Shown one piece after another: positions 41,492 through 52,050 of a DNA stretch of 64,000 nucleotides. The notes beneath the pieces are model-generated. The model saw nothing but the letters and a program-made list of their open reading frames with translations. It did not search any database and was not told the DNA's origin. Both the position numbers and the translations under genes were made by a program. This DNA comes from Alphaproteobacteria bacterium (GTDB lineage: Bacteria; Pseudomonadota; Alphaproteobacteria; Bin65), in the NCBI GenBank assembly GCA_022819985.1, contig JAJEGH010000023.1:1-64000 (forward strand), in the 5' to 3' direction. The number at the start of each line of letters is the position of its first letter. The first letter of the stretch is position 1.

Positions 41492-42344
41492 CGAGACGGC
41501 GCTCGAGCCGGAAGCCGGCGGCCCGGTAGCGGCAAAGCACGCGGTTTTCCTGGCCGGACAGAATTCCGGACAGGATCAGCAGCCCGCGCCGGGCGACGGC
41601 GCCGCGCATGTCCGGCGCGAGATCGGCCAGCGGGCCGGCCAGGATATTGGCCATGACCAGGTCGAACGGCCGTTCGCGCCGCACCGGGTCGAGGCCGCGG
41701 CCGCAGCGCGCGTCGATCCGGGGCCGGCAGCCGTTACGCACCGCGTTCGCCCGGACCGTCCGCACCGCGAGCGGATCGACATCCGTCGCAATGACGGGCC
41801 GTTTCCACAGCTGCGCCGCCGCCAATGCGAGAATGCCGGAGCCGGAGCCGAGATCCAGGATGCGCCGCGGCCGCCGCGTGCGCGCAATCTCCTCCAGCAG
41901 GCGCAGGCAACTCTGCGTCGTCTCGTGCCGCCCCGAGCCGAAAGCGGGGCCGGCGTCGATATGAAGGTCCAGCAGGTGGGACGGCGGCGCGGCGCGGCGC
42001 CGGTGCTCCGGCACGATGCGGAAGCGCCCGAGCGCGATTTCCGTCAGCGCCGCCCGGTTCTCCGCCAGCCAGTCGCGCGGTTCGAGACGCGAGACGTCAA
42101 TCGACGGCGCCGCCAGGTTGAGGGCCTCGGCGGCGAGTGCCAGCCCGGCCCCGACCGGCGCGGCAGCGGGTTCACTGTCGAACAGCGCTTCCAGAACCCA
42201 GTCTTCCGATCCGCCGCCGGCGCGCACCCGGGCGACGGAAAGCGCCGCTTCGAACAGGGGCTCGGTAGCCTCGACCAACCTCCGCGGCGCGGCGAACCGC
42301 AGCTGCCAAAGGTCCGGCTCCGCGGACGGCGGTCCGCCGCTCAC
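41451..42344 (-). CDS. prmA: Ribosomal protein L11 methyltransferase
   Basis: A 297-residue SAM-dependent methyltransferase. DAGPAFGSGRHETTQSCLRL near residue 137 is the PrmA signature, ILDLGSGSGILALAAAQL is motif I, and MANILAGPLADL is the catalytic loop. PrmA trimethylates several amino groups of L11. The start is GTG 42344, overlapping the GNAT stop as GTGA; no ATG fits. The first 90 residues form the L11-binding domain, shorter than in E. coli. Confidence 0.9.
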   Translation of the reverse strand: MSGGPPSAEPDLWQLRFAAPRRLVEATEPLFEAALSVARVRAGGGSEDWVLEALFDSEPAAAPVGAGLALAAEALNLAAPSIDVSRLEPRDWLAENRAALTEIALGRFRIVPEHRRRAAPPSHLLDLHIDAGPAFGSGRHETTQSCLRLLEEIARTRRPRRILDLGSGSGILALAAAQLWKRPVIATDVDPLAVRTVRANAVRNGCRPRIDARCGRGLDPVRRERPFDLVMANILAGPLADLAPDMRGAVARRGLLILSGILSGQENRVLCRYRAAGFRLERRLVTGSWSSYRLTLR

Positions 42345-42874
42345 CTGCCGGCTTCCCAGTCCTCGCGGGTCAGCCGGTAGACCAGGAAGGCCGGCGGCTC
42401 GAGCCGGATCATCTCCTTCTCGAAAGTCAGGCCGGCCTTTTCCATCACGCGCAGCGAACCCGGATTGTCCGGCAGAGTAAAGGAGACGATGCTCTCGGCG
42501 CCGAGCATCCCGAAGGCGAATTCGACCACGGCTACCGCCGCCTCGGTGCCGTAGCCCCGGCCCCAGACCTCCGGCTCGAAGGCGTAGAGCAGTTCGATCT
42601 CGTCGCGGTTGTCGAGATAGTAGTGGCGCAGGCCGCTGCGCCCGACGGTCCGTCCGGTCGCCTTCTCGCTGAACATCCACTGGCCGTAGCCCATGCGCTG
42701 CCAGTGCTCGACCGCGCCCCGGACGAACTGCTCGCTGCGGTCGAGCGTCCACGAGCCGCCGATATGCTCGGCCACCGCCTCGGCCCGGTGCAGGGCCTGC
42801 AACTGTGCGACATCGTCCAGCGTAATCGGCCGGGCGGTCAGGCGAGGGGTCTCGAGGCGGTGGGGGGCATTCAT
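42341..42874 (-). CDS. GNAT-family N-acetyltransferase (RimJ/RimL-like)
   Basis: A 177-residue GNAT. LETPRLTARPITLDDVAQLQ is the usual N-terminus of the RimJ/RimL group, EVWGRGYGTEAAVAVVEFAF is the acetyl-CoA loop, and LPDNPGSLRVMEKAGLTFEK is motif B. It probably acetylates a protein N-terminus or small amine. It is translationally coupled to prmA, which suggests a ribosome-related target, but that is inference. ATG 42874 is where conservation starts. Confidence 0.87.
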   Translation of the reverse strand: MNAPHRLETPRLTARPITLDDVAQLQALHRAEAVAEHIGGSWTLDRSEQFVRGAVEHWQRMGYGQWMFSEKATGRTVGRSGLRHYYLDNRDEIELLYAFEPEVWGRGYGTEAAVAVVEFAFGMLGAESIVSFTLPDNPGSLRVMEKAGLTFEKEMIRLEPPAFLVYRLTREDWEAGR

Positions 42875-42991
42875 CCCGGGAGACTGGGCGCGGCCCGGCG
42901 GCGCGTCAAGCGCGAGACGGCAGGGAGGCGGCGCGCCGGCGAACCGGACAGGCCATGTGCTAACGACATTTTGCAATTCCCGCAGTTGTAA

Positions 42992-43010
42992 TAACTAGTC
43001 TGACTAGTTA
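42992..43010 (+). promoter_or_regulatory. Perfect palindrome before the second Phd/PIN module
   Basis: TAACTAGT-CTG-ACTAGTTA is an exact eight-base inverted repeat with a three-base spacer, ending ten bases before ATG 43021. The position is ideal for antitoxin autorepression. A TTGCAA at 42971 could be the -35. Confidence 0.6.
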
Positions 43011-43020
43011 AGATAAGATT

Positions 43021-43299
43021 ATGGCGCTCACTTACTCGATCTACGAAGCGAAGGCGCGGTTTTCCGAGGTCATCCGGCAAGTGCGCGAAGGCAGGACCGT
43101 CACCGTCTCCTATCGGGGAGAACCGGTGGCGGAGATCCGCTCGATCGGACGGCGGCAGACGCCGACGCTCGAAGAGCGGCTCGACGATCTCGAACGCAGC
43201 GGCGCCCTGGTGCGCCCGACGCAGCCGAGACAGACGTTCCGTCCGACCGGCCACCGGCCCGGCGGGCTGACGCGCTTTCTCGCCGAGCGCGGCGAATGA
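43021..43299 (+). CDS. Phd/YefM-type antitoxin
   Basis: A 92-residue antitoxin starting MALTYSIYEAKARFSEVIRQ, with the strand TVTVSYRGEPVAEIR that closes the Phd/YefM fold. The C-terminus (QTFRPTGHRPGGLTRFLAER) is basic and probably disordered until toxin binding. It overlaps the PIN toxin start by four bases. It differs in sequence from the Phd at 7464, so the two loci are not recent duplicates. Confidence 0.84.
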   Translation: MALTYSIYEAKARFSEVIRQVREGRTVTVSYRGEPVAEIRSIGRRQTPTLEERLDDLERSGALVRPTQPRQTFRPTGHRPGGLTRFLAERGE

Positions 43300-43697
43300 G
43301 CGTCGCGTATGTCGACACTTCGGTTTTGACGGCAATCGCCTTCGACGAGCCGGACGCCGTGGCGTATGCGCGGCGGCTGGACGAATTCACCCGTTTGATC
43401 TCTTCCAACCTGCTCGAAGCGGAACTGCGGGTGGCGTTCGCGCGCGAGAATCTGCTTTTCCGGGAGAGCGCGGTTGCAGGAATCGACTGGATTCTGCCGG
43501 ACAGGCCGCTCGCTCCGGAGTTTGCGGCAGTGCTCGAAACGGGCTACCTGCGGGGCGCCGACCTCTGGCATGTCGCGGCGGCCCTCTATGTTTCCCCTGA
43601 ATCTGGCAGCCTCGCCTTTGCCACGCTGGACGCCCGGCAAAGCGCTGTCGCGGACACGCTTGGTTTCCCGCTGCCGTGGGCCGTGAATTCGCCGTGA
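43296..43697 (+). CDS. PIN domain toxin (VapC-like)
   Basis: A 133-residue PIN ribonuclease. Acidic residues are in VAYVDTSVLTAIAFDE, LLEAELRVAF, GADLWHVAAALY and FATLDARQ. ATGA overlap with the antitoxin implies coupled translation. The GADLWHVA/FATLDARQ pattern is that of VapC toxins with a Phd partner. The active site is complete. Confidence 0.86.
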   Translation: MSVAYVDTSVLTAIAFDEPDAVAYARRLDEFTRLISSNLLEAELRVAFARENLLFRESAVAGIDWILPDRPLAPEFAAVLETGYLRGADLWHVAAALYVSPESGSLAFATLDARQSAVADTLGFPLPWAVNSP

Positions 43698-43867
43698 TCG
43701 ATCGTTCCCCCGCCTGCCTGCCGGGACGTCCGCCCCACTCCGAACCGGAAACGCCGCCTTGCCGCCGCCGCGGCCACCGCGCCGTTGACCTCCCCGACCG
43801 AGCGGTCGGACAGGCGATTTCAGGGTTCGCAGTGGCGTTTATCGATCAATAGTGGAAAGCTGCAAAA

Positions 43868-43888
43868 AATCGCATCAACCGTGCGATT
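43868..43888 (+). promoter_or_regulatory. Inverted repeat before the HipA-like kinase
   Basis: AATCGCA-TCAACCG-TGCGATT is a perfect seven-base inverted repeat 38 bases before the start codon, in an AT-rich stretch (AAAAAATCGC). It is a probable operator, although no DNA-binding antitoxin is encoded in this operon. Confidence 0.45.
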
Positions 43889-43926
43889 GCGCCACACGAT
43901 GATTTTGTTGCATAAATGTTCTCGAT

Positions 43927-44835
43927 ATGCGATACGACGTTGTCGATCTTGGAAGTGACGGATTCGGGTTCCCGGAGCAGCTTGGGACGAAGGAGAAAAT
44001 CTGGATCAAGCGAGGCGCAGAGGACTGGTTGCTGAAATTCGGTCGCTCAGGGACGGGAGAAAACTGGGCCGAGAAGGCCGCTTGCGAGCTGGCGCGGGTT
44101 TTGGGAATTCCGTGCGCACACTACGAGCTTGCTATCTTCGACGGCCGGCCCGGCGTTGTCTCGCGATCCATCGTCCCGCATGGCGCCAGGCTGGTTCTCG
44201 GTAACGAACTGTTGGCACGGTTCAGTCCGGGATACGACGCTGCGCTACGCTATTCTCAGCGTCGGCATACCGTGTCGCTGGCGATGGAGTACATTCGCCG
44301 GTCGCAAGCCGGTCCACCGCCGGACTGGCGTCATCCGGAAATAGACGCCCGCGGTGTGTTTCTCGGTTACCTGCTTCTAGACGCCTTGATCGGAAATACA
44401 GACCGGCATCACGAGAACTGGGGTATGCTGGCGCAGTCGAGCAACGATATACGGATCGCTCCGACATTCGACCATGCATCGTCGCTGGGCCGCGAGTTGA
44501 ACGATTCGGAAAGGGAAGAGCGGCTGCAAACAAAGGATGCGCGATACGCCGTGCGCGGCTATGTTCGCAAGGCGCGCTCCGGCTTTTACGGAACGGCACC
44601 AAGCGGGAACGTGATCGGTTGCGTCGAGGCGTTCGCCGCCGGCGCCAGAATTGCAGGAAACGCCGGAAAATTCTGGCGCCACCGACTCGAAGCGTTGCAG
44701 GCGGGCGAGGCGGAGAAGATATTTTCCGCATTCCCGGCCGGATGGATATCGAATGCCGAATCGGCGTTCGCTATCGCCTGCTTGGAAGAGAACAGGAGAC
44801 GGATTCTTGACCGGTTCCGAACGAACGCGGGGTAG
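43927..44835 (+). CDS. HipA-like kinase
   Basis: A 302-residue protein of the HipA/CtkA-like kinase group. The ATP-anchoring Lys is in WLLKFGRSG near residue 37 with the partner Glu in NWAEKAACELARVLG. The catalytic loop is LIGNTDRHHENWGML near 155 with the NTDRHxxN signature, and the metal Asp is in PTFDHASSLG near 180. HipA kinases phosphorylate translation factors or tRNA synthetases. It lacks the usual HipB DNA-binding partner upstream; the next gene encodes a HIRAN protein whose start overlaps this gene by 29 bases. Base composition is below the local GC level. Confidence 0.8.
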   Translation: MRYDVVDLGSDGFGFPEQLGTKEKIWIKRGAEDWLLKFGRSGTGENWAEKAACELARVLGIPCAHYELAIFDGRPGVVSRSIVPHGARLVLGNELLARFSPGYDAALRYSQRRHTVSLAMEYIRRSQAGPPPDWRHPEIDARGVFLGYLLLDALIGNTDRHHENWGMLAQSSNDIRIAPTFDHASSLGRELNDSEREERLQTKDARYAVRGYVRKARSGFYGTAPSGNVIGCVEAFAAGARIAGNAGKFWRHRLEALQAGEAEKIFSAFPAGWISNAESAFAIACLEENRRRILDRFRTNAG

Positions 44836-45604
44836 CCTGTTCGTCGTTTGGCAGGATGCCGCGTCGCGCCTGTGGCATCCCGTTGGCCGATTGACCAGAC
44901 ATGCCGGCGAATACGTTTTCGCCTATACGAAGGGAGCGAACGCTTCACCGCTCTTTATTCCGTTTGCCGGAATGCAGAGGATCGACCGCGTTTACCGGTC
45001 GGATACGCTGTTTCCGCTCTTCGCCAACCGGATCATTGCCGCGTCTCGGCCGGAGTATCCGAAAGTGATGCGCTGGCTGGGGCTGGACGGGGAATGGACC
45101 GACGGCTTCGAAATTCTGGCCAGAAGCGGCGGCGCGCGTAAGACAGACACGCTGCGGCTTGTTCCTAAGCCTTTGAAGACAAGAGAAAATCTCTATCTTT
45201 CGATGTTTTTCGGTCATGGTACGCGATACCTGTCCGACGATGATCGAAGCAGATTGCTCGAACTTGAAATCGGCGACCGTCTCTTTCCGATGCATGATTG
45301 CCAAAACCCCTCAGACCCGAACGCCGTTCTCCTGCGTACCGACGACCCGATGTCGTTTGCGGGCTACTGCCCGCGTTACCTGGCCGAAGACTTTTTGCAT
45401 CTGCTCGAAGCGAGTGCCGATCCGAGAGACGTCGAGATTTCCGTCGAGCGGATCAATCGAGACGCGCCGCCCCAATTTCAGTTGCTCTGCAAGGTTCAGG
45501 CTCCGTGGCCTCAGCGATTCGAGCCGTTTTCCGGCGAAGAATTTCAGCCGATCGAAGCTGAGAGCATTCCGACAGTGGAAGCTCAAGTCGCGGCAGCACT
45601 CTAA
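44807..45604 (+). CDS. HIRAN domain protein paired with the HipA-like kinase
   Basis: A 265-residue protein. The start is TTG at 44807, decided by AGGAG eight bases upstream inside the kinase gene; no ATG fits. Residues 1-110 ([27 protein letters not shown]) are an uncharacterised domain. Residues about 135-215 carry a HIRAN-like core: [35 protein letters not shown] and [22 protein letters not shown] domains bind DNA ends or are joined to DNA-processing enzymes in other proteins. Coupled to a HipA-like kinase, it is the likely antitoxin or substrate. It converges on gap with a four-base overlap. Confidence 0.72.
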   Translation: MTGSERTRGSLFVVWQDAASRLWHPVGRLTRHAGEYVFAYTKGANASPLFIPFAGMQRIDRVYRSDTLFPLFANRIIAASRPEYPKVMRWLGLDGEWTDGFEILARSGGARKTDTLRLVPKPLKTRENLYLSMFFGHGTRYLSDDDRSRLLELEIGDRLFPMHDCQNPSDPNAVLLRTDDPMSFAGYCPRYLAEDFLHLLEASADPRDVEISVERINRDAPPQFQLLCKVQAPWPQRFEPFSGEEFQPIEAESIPTVEAQVAAAL

Positions 45605-46608
45605 AACAGCGCGCCCATCTTCGCCGCGGTGTCGCTCATGCGGTTGGAGAAGCCCCATTCGTTGTCGTACCAGCTGAGCACGCGGACGAACCGGCCCTCG
45701 ATCACCTGGGTCTGGGTCAGGTCGAAGGTCGAACTGGCCGGGTTATGGTTGAAGTCCGAGGAGACGAGCGGCGCCTCGCTGGTCGCCAGCACGCCGGCGA
45801 GCGAACCTGCCGCAGCCTCGGCGATCGCGCCGTTGACCTCCTCGACCGTCGTATCGCGCGGCGTGGTGAAGGTGAAGTCGATCAGCGAGACGTTCGGCGT
45901 CGGCACGCGGATCGAGGTGCCGTCGAGCTTGCCGTTCAGCTCCGGCAGGACGAGGCCGACGGCGCGGGCCGCCCCGGTCGAGGTCGGGATCATCGACACG
46001 GCCGAGGCGCGCGCCCGGCGCAGGTCCTTGTGCAGGGTATCGACCGACGGCTGGTCGCCGGTAAAAGCGTGGATGGTCGTCATGAAGCCGCGCTCGATGC
46101 CGATGGCCTCGTGCAGGACGTGGGCGACCGGCGCCAGGCAGTTGGTGGTGCAGGACGCGTTCGAGACGACGGTGTGGCCGGCTTCCAGCCTGTCGTCGTT
46201 GACGCCGTAGACCACCGTGAGATCCGCGCCGCTCGCCGGCGCCGAGACCAGGACTTTCTTCGCGCCGGCGGCCAGATGGGCGCCCGCCTTTTCCCGGCTG
46301 GCGAACAGGCCGGTGCATTCCATAACGACATCGATATCGAGCTCGCCCCAGGGCAGCCGGGCCGGGTCGCGCTCGGACAGGACCTTCACCCGTCCGCGGC
46401 CGGCGTCCATCCAGTCCTCGCCGGTCTCGATCCGGCCGGGCAGCGTGCCGTGGACCGAATCGTATTGCAGCAGGTGGGCGCTGGTCGCGACCGGGCCGAG
46501 ATCGTTGATCGCGATGAATTCGACGTCCGTGCGCCCGGATTCCAGCGCGGCCCGATAGACCAGCCGGCCGATCCGGCCGAACCCGTTGATGGCAACCCTT
46601 ACAGCCAT
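45601..46608 (-). CDS. gap: Glyceraldehyde-3-phosphate dehydrogenase
   Basis: A 335-residue GAPDH. The NAD-binding start is [20 protein letters not shown], the catalytic Cys is in [13 protein letters not shown] near residue 153, His is in [10 protein letters not shown], and the C-terminal [13 protein letters not shown] is present. It oxidises glyceraldehyde-3-phosphate to 1,3-bisphosphoglycerate. GGGAG lies before ATG 46608. It follows tkt by 35 bases, the common tkt-gap pairing of alphaproteobacteria, serving glycolysis or gluconeogenesis. Confidence 0.96.
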   Translation of the reverse strand: MAVRVAINGFGRIGRLVYRAALESGRTDVEFIAINDLGPVATSAHLLQYDSVHGTLPGRIETGEDWMDAGRGRVKVLSERDPARLPWGELDIDVVMECTGLFASREKAGAHLAAGAKKVLVSAPASGADLTVVYGVNDDRLEAGHTVVSNASCTTNCLAPVAHVLHEAIGIERGFMTTIHAFTGDQPSVDTLHKDLRRARASAVSMIPTSTGAARAVGLVLPELNGKLDGTSIRVPTPNVSLIDFTFTTPRDTTVEEVNGAIAEAAAGSLAGVLATSEAPLVSSDFNHNPASSTFDLTQTQVIEGRFVRVLSWYDNEWGFSNRMSDTAAKMGALF

Positions 46609-46643
46609 GATTTCTCCCGTTTCCTTGCGGCCCGGCGGTTGGC

Positions 46644-48644
<2,001 letters not shown>

Positions 48645-48963
48645 GCTGTCCGATAAGGGCAATCCAACGGGCGGTCGGGCCGGGCGCGGGAGGACCGCGG
48701 GAGAAACAGCCGCCCGGCGGTGCGGAGATGCCGTGCGCGGCGATTCCGCAGCCGGAACCGGCGCCGACAATGCAGCCGGCGGACGGCATCGTCAACCGCG
48801 TGCGCCGGTCGGTAGTGTCTCAGCCCGAAGCCATCGGACGCACCGCGGGCCGGCGCGCCGCGGCCTTTTCCGCGGCGGCGGACCGGAAGCGGCCTCCGGC
48901 CCGGGTCCGTCTCTGCCGCCGCGGCTCTCCACCCGGTCGAAGTGCGTCGAATACCCGTCCCGG
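48645..48963. other. Intergenic region between tkt and cobS
   Basis: About 320 very GC-rich bases without a credible gene. A perfect hairpin, CGCCGCGG-CCTTTT-CCGCGGCG (48856-48877), lies behind the cobS stop (minus strand) and may terminate it. The tkt promoter should be here but no clear -35/-10 is visible. No cobalamin riboswitch boxes were found. Confidence 0.4.
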
Positions 48964-49734
48964 TCAGAGGCAGGCCAGCAGGCCGAGAAGGGCACCCACC
49001 TCGCCGATCTGCTGGGTCGCGCCGAGGGTATCGCCGGTGTAGCCCCTCAGCTTCGGCTGGAAGAACCCGCGCACGGCGAGATGACCGACGGCCAGGCCGG
49101 CCAGGGCACCGAGCGCGGCGAGCGGCGACGCGGCGAACCCGACCGGCACAAGACAGATCAGCGCCGTCGCGCCGGCGGCGAGGTGCGACGCCTGCGGGAC
49201 CGGGCCGGCGACCGGGCTGGCCGTTCCCGAGGCGCGGACATAGCGGGCGGTCGCTATGACGATGACGACGCTCCAGCGGCTCAGCCCGTGCGCCGCGACC
49301 AGGGCGGCGAAACCGACCCACGGCGACAGGCCCGCCAGGGCGAAGACCCTGACGGCGAGGACCAGAACGAGGGCCAGCACGCCATAGACGCCGATCCGGC
49401 TGTCGCGCATGATTTCGAGCGCGCGCTCGGCGGTGCGCCCGCCGCCGATGCCGTCTGCGGTGTCGGCCAGGCCGTCCTCGTGCATCGCGCCGGTCAGCAG
49501 CGCGGTGGCCGAAACGGCGAGAACGGCCGCCGAAAACGGGCCGAACAGCCCGTACGCCCCGGCAAAGACCGCGCCGCCGGCCAGTCCGACGAGAATCCCG
49601 ACGGCCGGATAAAAGCGCACGGCGGCAGCGTCGAGCGCTGGCGCATAGTCGATCCCCCGCGCGGCCGGAAACCGGGTTAGCATCTGGCAGGCGAGCCGGA
49701 ACAGCAGCCATTGGCGGGCGAGCGCAGGCCGCAT
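48964..49734 (-). CDS. cobS: Adenosylcobinamide-GDP ribazoletransferase
   Basis: A 256-residue membrane enzyme of the CobS family. GAMHEDGLADTADGIGGGRT near residues 82-101 is the acidic, metal-binding signature, followed by ERALEIMRDSRIGVYG. Five or six membrane helices follow, and the end is RGYTGDTLGATQQIGEV. It joins adenosylcobinamide-GDP with alpha-ribazole to give adenosylcobalamin. It lies 14 bases after cobT. The nucleotide-loop steps before it are not in the window. Confidence 0.93.
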   Translation of the reverse strand: MRPALARQWLLFRLACQMLTRFPAARGIDYAPALDAAAVRFYPAVGILVGLAGGAVFAGAYGLFGPFSAAVLAVSATALLTGAMHEDGLADTADGIGGGRTAERALEIMRDSRIGVYGVLALVLVLAVRVFALAGLSPWVGFAALVAAHGLSRWSVVIVIATARYVRASGTASPVAGPVPQASHLAAGATALICLVPVGFAASPLAALGALAGLAVGHLAVRGFFQPKLRGYTGDTLGATQQIGEVGALLGLLACL

Positions 49735-49748
49735 CGTGCGGGCCGATC

Positions 49749-50789
49749 CTAGATGTCGTTTCCAGGGACCGGGCCGCTGACGCCGGCGCTCTCGAAACTC
49801 GCCATGTCCGTCAGCATGGCCGACGCCGCCCGGACGACCGGCCACGCCAGCAGCGCGCCGGTGCCTTCGCCGAGGCGCATCCCCAGATCGAGGATCGGCC
49901 GGGCGTCCAGCGCTTCGAGCAGCTTTCGGTGCCCGTGCTCGGCGGAACGATGGGCGTAGATCAGGCAGCGCCCGGTGGCCGGCGCGATCCGGAGCGCCGC
50001 AAGCGCCGCCGCCGTCGAGATGAAGCCGTCGACCAGCACCGGGCGTTTGGATTGCGCCGCGCCCAGCATGGCGCCGGTCATCATCGCGATCTCGAAGCCG
50101 CCGTATTCCGCCAGCGCCCGGACCGCGTCGAGGTCGGGGCCGGTGCGCGCCGCCGCGGCTTCGAGTACGGCCGTCTTGTGCGCCAGGCCGGCATCGTCCA
50201 GCCCGGTGCCGCGCCCGACCAAGTCGGCAACCGGCAGGCCGAGCAGCTTGTGGGCAAGCAGGGTCGCCGCCGAGGTGTTGGCGATGCCCATTTCGCCGAA
50301 GCACAGAATGTCGGCCGGGCTGCCTTCGGCAAGCTGCCGGCCGGTCTGCAGGGCGTCGTCGCGCTGCGCCGCGGTCATGGCCGGTTCGACCCGGCAGTTC
50401 CGGGTGCCCGGCCCGATGCGCCGCTGTACGAGATCGGGATGGCCTATCGGCTCACCGGCCACGCCGGCGTCGACCACCCGGACGGACGCGCCGACCGCGT
50501 CGGCGAAGACGTTGGCGGCCGCGCCGCGGTTGAGGAAATTCAGCACCATCTCCCGGGTCACGGCCTGGGGATAGGCCGACACGCCCTCGGCCGCGATGCC
50601 GTGGTCCGCCGCGAAAATGGTCAGTTCGCAGGAGGCGAGGCGAGGCGCCGCTGTCCCGGTCGCGCGCGCCAGCTGCAGCGCGACCGCCTCGACCTGCCCG
50701 AGCGCGCCCGGCGGCTTGGTCTTGTTGTCGATGATGTCCCGGACGGTCCGGTCGAAACCGGCATCCGGGCCGTCATTGCGATCCGTCAT
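49749..50789 (-). CDS. cobT: Nicotinate-nucleotide--dimethylbenzimidazole phosphoribosyltransferase
   Basis: A 346-residue CobT. ELTIFAADHGIAAEGVSAYP near residue 47 is the conserved base-binding stretch, GEMGIANTSAATLL is near 172, the catalytic Glu is in GMRLGEGTGALLAWP near 315, and VDGFISTAAALAAL is present. It makes alpha-ribazole-5-phosphate from dimethylbenzimidazole and nicotinate mononucleotide. It forms an operon with cobS. A four-copy tandem repeat lies upstream. Confidence 0.94.
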   Translation of the reverse strand: MTDRNDGPDAGFDRTVRDIIDNKTKPPGALGQVEAVALQLARATGTAAPRLASCELTIFAADHGIAAEGVSAYPQAVTREMVLNFLNRGAAANVFADAVGASVRVVDAGVAGEPIGHPDLVQRRIGPGTRNCRVEPAMTAAQRDDALQTGRQLAEGSPADILCFGEMGIANTSAATLLAHKLLGLPVADLVGRGTGLDDAGLAHKTAVLEAAAARTGPDLDAVRALAEYGGFEIAMMTGAMLGAAQSKRPVLVDGFISTAAALAALRIAPATGRCLIYAHRSAEHGHRKLLEALDARPILDLGMRLGEGTGALLAWPVVRAASAMLTDMASFESAGVSGPVPGNDI

Positions 50790-50851
50790 GGAGTCGGCGC
50801 GCCCCCGTGCTGCGAGGATTGTCCGCTATCGTAGGCGGCCCGGAAGTCTAT

Positions 50852-50887
50852 GGGAATTGGGGGAATTGGGGGAATTGGGGGAATTGG
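50852..50887. repeat. Four exact copies of a 9-bp tandem repeat
   Basis: GGGAATTGG is repeated four times without mismatch, between the cobT start (50789) and the MoxR stop (50959). It lies about 60 bases before the cobT start codon, in the leader or promoter zone. Such repeats change copy number by slippage. Confidence 0.85.
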
Positions 50888-50958
50888 CGAGCCGAACCGG
50901 GCGCGGCCCGTCCGGGGATCGGCCGCAGCCCGCGCGGCGGTTCTCTTATTACCCCGCC

Positions 50959-51813
50959 CTATTGCCCTCTGCGGGCCATGAAGATCAGGCGTTCGAACTG
51001 GTGGACGTCCTGCTCGTTCTTGACCAGCGCGCCGTAGAGCGGCGGCAGGATCGTCTTCATGTCGTCCGATTTCAGCGCCTCGGGCGGAATGTCCTCGACC
51101 ACCAGCAGCTTGATCCAGTCGAGCAGTTCCGACGTGCTCGGCTTCTTCTTGATGCCGGGCACCTCGCGGATGTCGTAGAAGGCCTTGAGCGCGGCGCGCA
51201 GCAGGTTCTTCTTCAGCCCCGGATGGTGGACGTCGACGATCCGCTCCATCGTCTCGTGGTCCGGGAAGCGGATATAGTGGAAGAAGCAGCGGCGCAGGAA
51301 GGCGTCGGGCAGCTCCTTCTCGTTGTTCGACGTGATGATGACGATCGGCCGATGCCGCGCCCGGATCGTCTCCCGCGTCTCGTAGACGTGGAATTCCATG
51401 CGGTCGAGTTCGAGCAACAGGTCGTTCGGGAATTCGATATCCGCCTTGTCGATCTCGTCGATCAGCAGGACGGGCGCGTCGTCGGCCTCGAAGGCCTCCC
51501 ACAGCTTGCCCTTCTTGATGTAGTTGGCGATGTCGTGCACCCGCTCGTCGCCGAGCTGGGAATCGCGCAGCCGGTCGACCGCGTCGTATTCGTACAGGCC
51601 CTGCTGCGCCTTGGTCGTCGACTTGATGTGCCATTCGATCAGGTTCTTGCCGAGCGCCTTGGCGACCTCGTGGGCCAACACGGTCTTGCCCGTGCCCGGC
51701 TCGCCCTTGATGAGCAGCGGCCGTTGCAGGGTCACGGAGGCGTTCACCGCCACCATCAGGTCTTCGGTCGCGACATAGCTGTCGGTGCCGGTGAATCGGA
51801 TCTGCTCGGTCAT
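50959..51813 (-). CDS. MoxR-family AAA+ ATPase
   Basis: A 284-residue AAA+ ATPase. Walker A is LLIKGEPGTGKTVLAHEVAK near residue 33, Walker B is VLLIDEIDKADIEFPNDLLL near 100, sensor 1 is IVIITSNNEKELPDAFLRR near 145, followed by a helical lid. MoxR proteins are chaperones that usually work with a von Willebrand A-domain protein (CoxE-like) encoded next; none follows here, where cobT begins after a 169-base gap. It is not the cobaltochelatase CobS subunit, although related. Confidence 0.9.
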   Translation of the reverse strand: MTEQIRFTGTDSYVATEDLMVAVNASVTLQRPLLIKGEPGTGKTVLAHEVAKALGKNLIEWHIKSTTKAQQGLYEYDAVDRLRDSQLGDERVHDIANYIKKGKLWEAFEADDAPVLLIDEIDKADIEFPNDLLLELDRMEFHVYETRETIRARHRPIVIITSNNEKELPDAFLRRCFFHYIRFPDHETMERIVDVHHPGLKKNLLRAALKAFYDIREVPGIKKKPSTSELLDWIKLLVVEDIPPEALKSDDMKTILPPLYGALVKNEQDVHQFERLIFMARRGQ

Positions 51814-52050
51814 CGAATGTCCTGCGGTTCGGGAAACGGTGCGCGGGCGGCGGGTCGCGGGCGGCGGACGCACCCTAGGCGGGACCGGCGAGCCGATCAA
51901 GCGGCGGCCTGCCCCGCTGCGATTCGGGAAGCGGCGATCCGGGGCGGCAATCGACCAGGGGCAACGATTTCAATGGCCGCGCGAAAACAGTTATTCAATC
52001 GATAAAAATCGCGGTCGACAGGCAGGCGGCGGCGATGATAGAATTGCGCC

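Noticed and set aside
48645-48963. Cobalamin riboswitch near the cob genes
   Set aside because: Conserved B12-box elements are not visible here or upstream of cobT (50790-50958).
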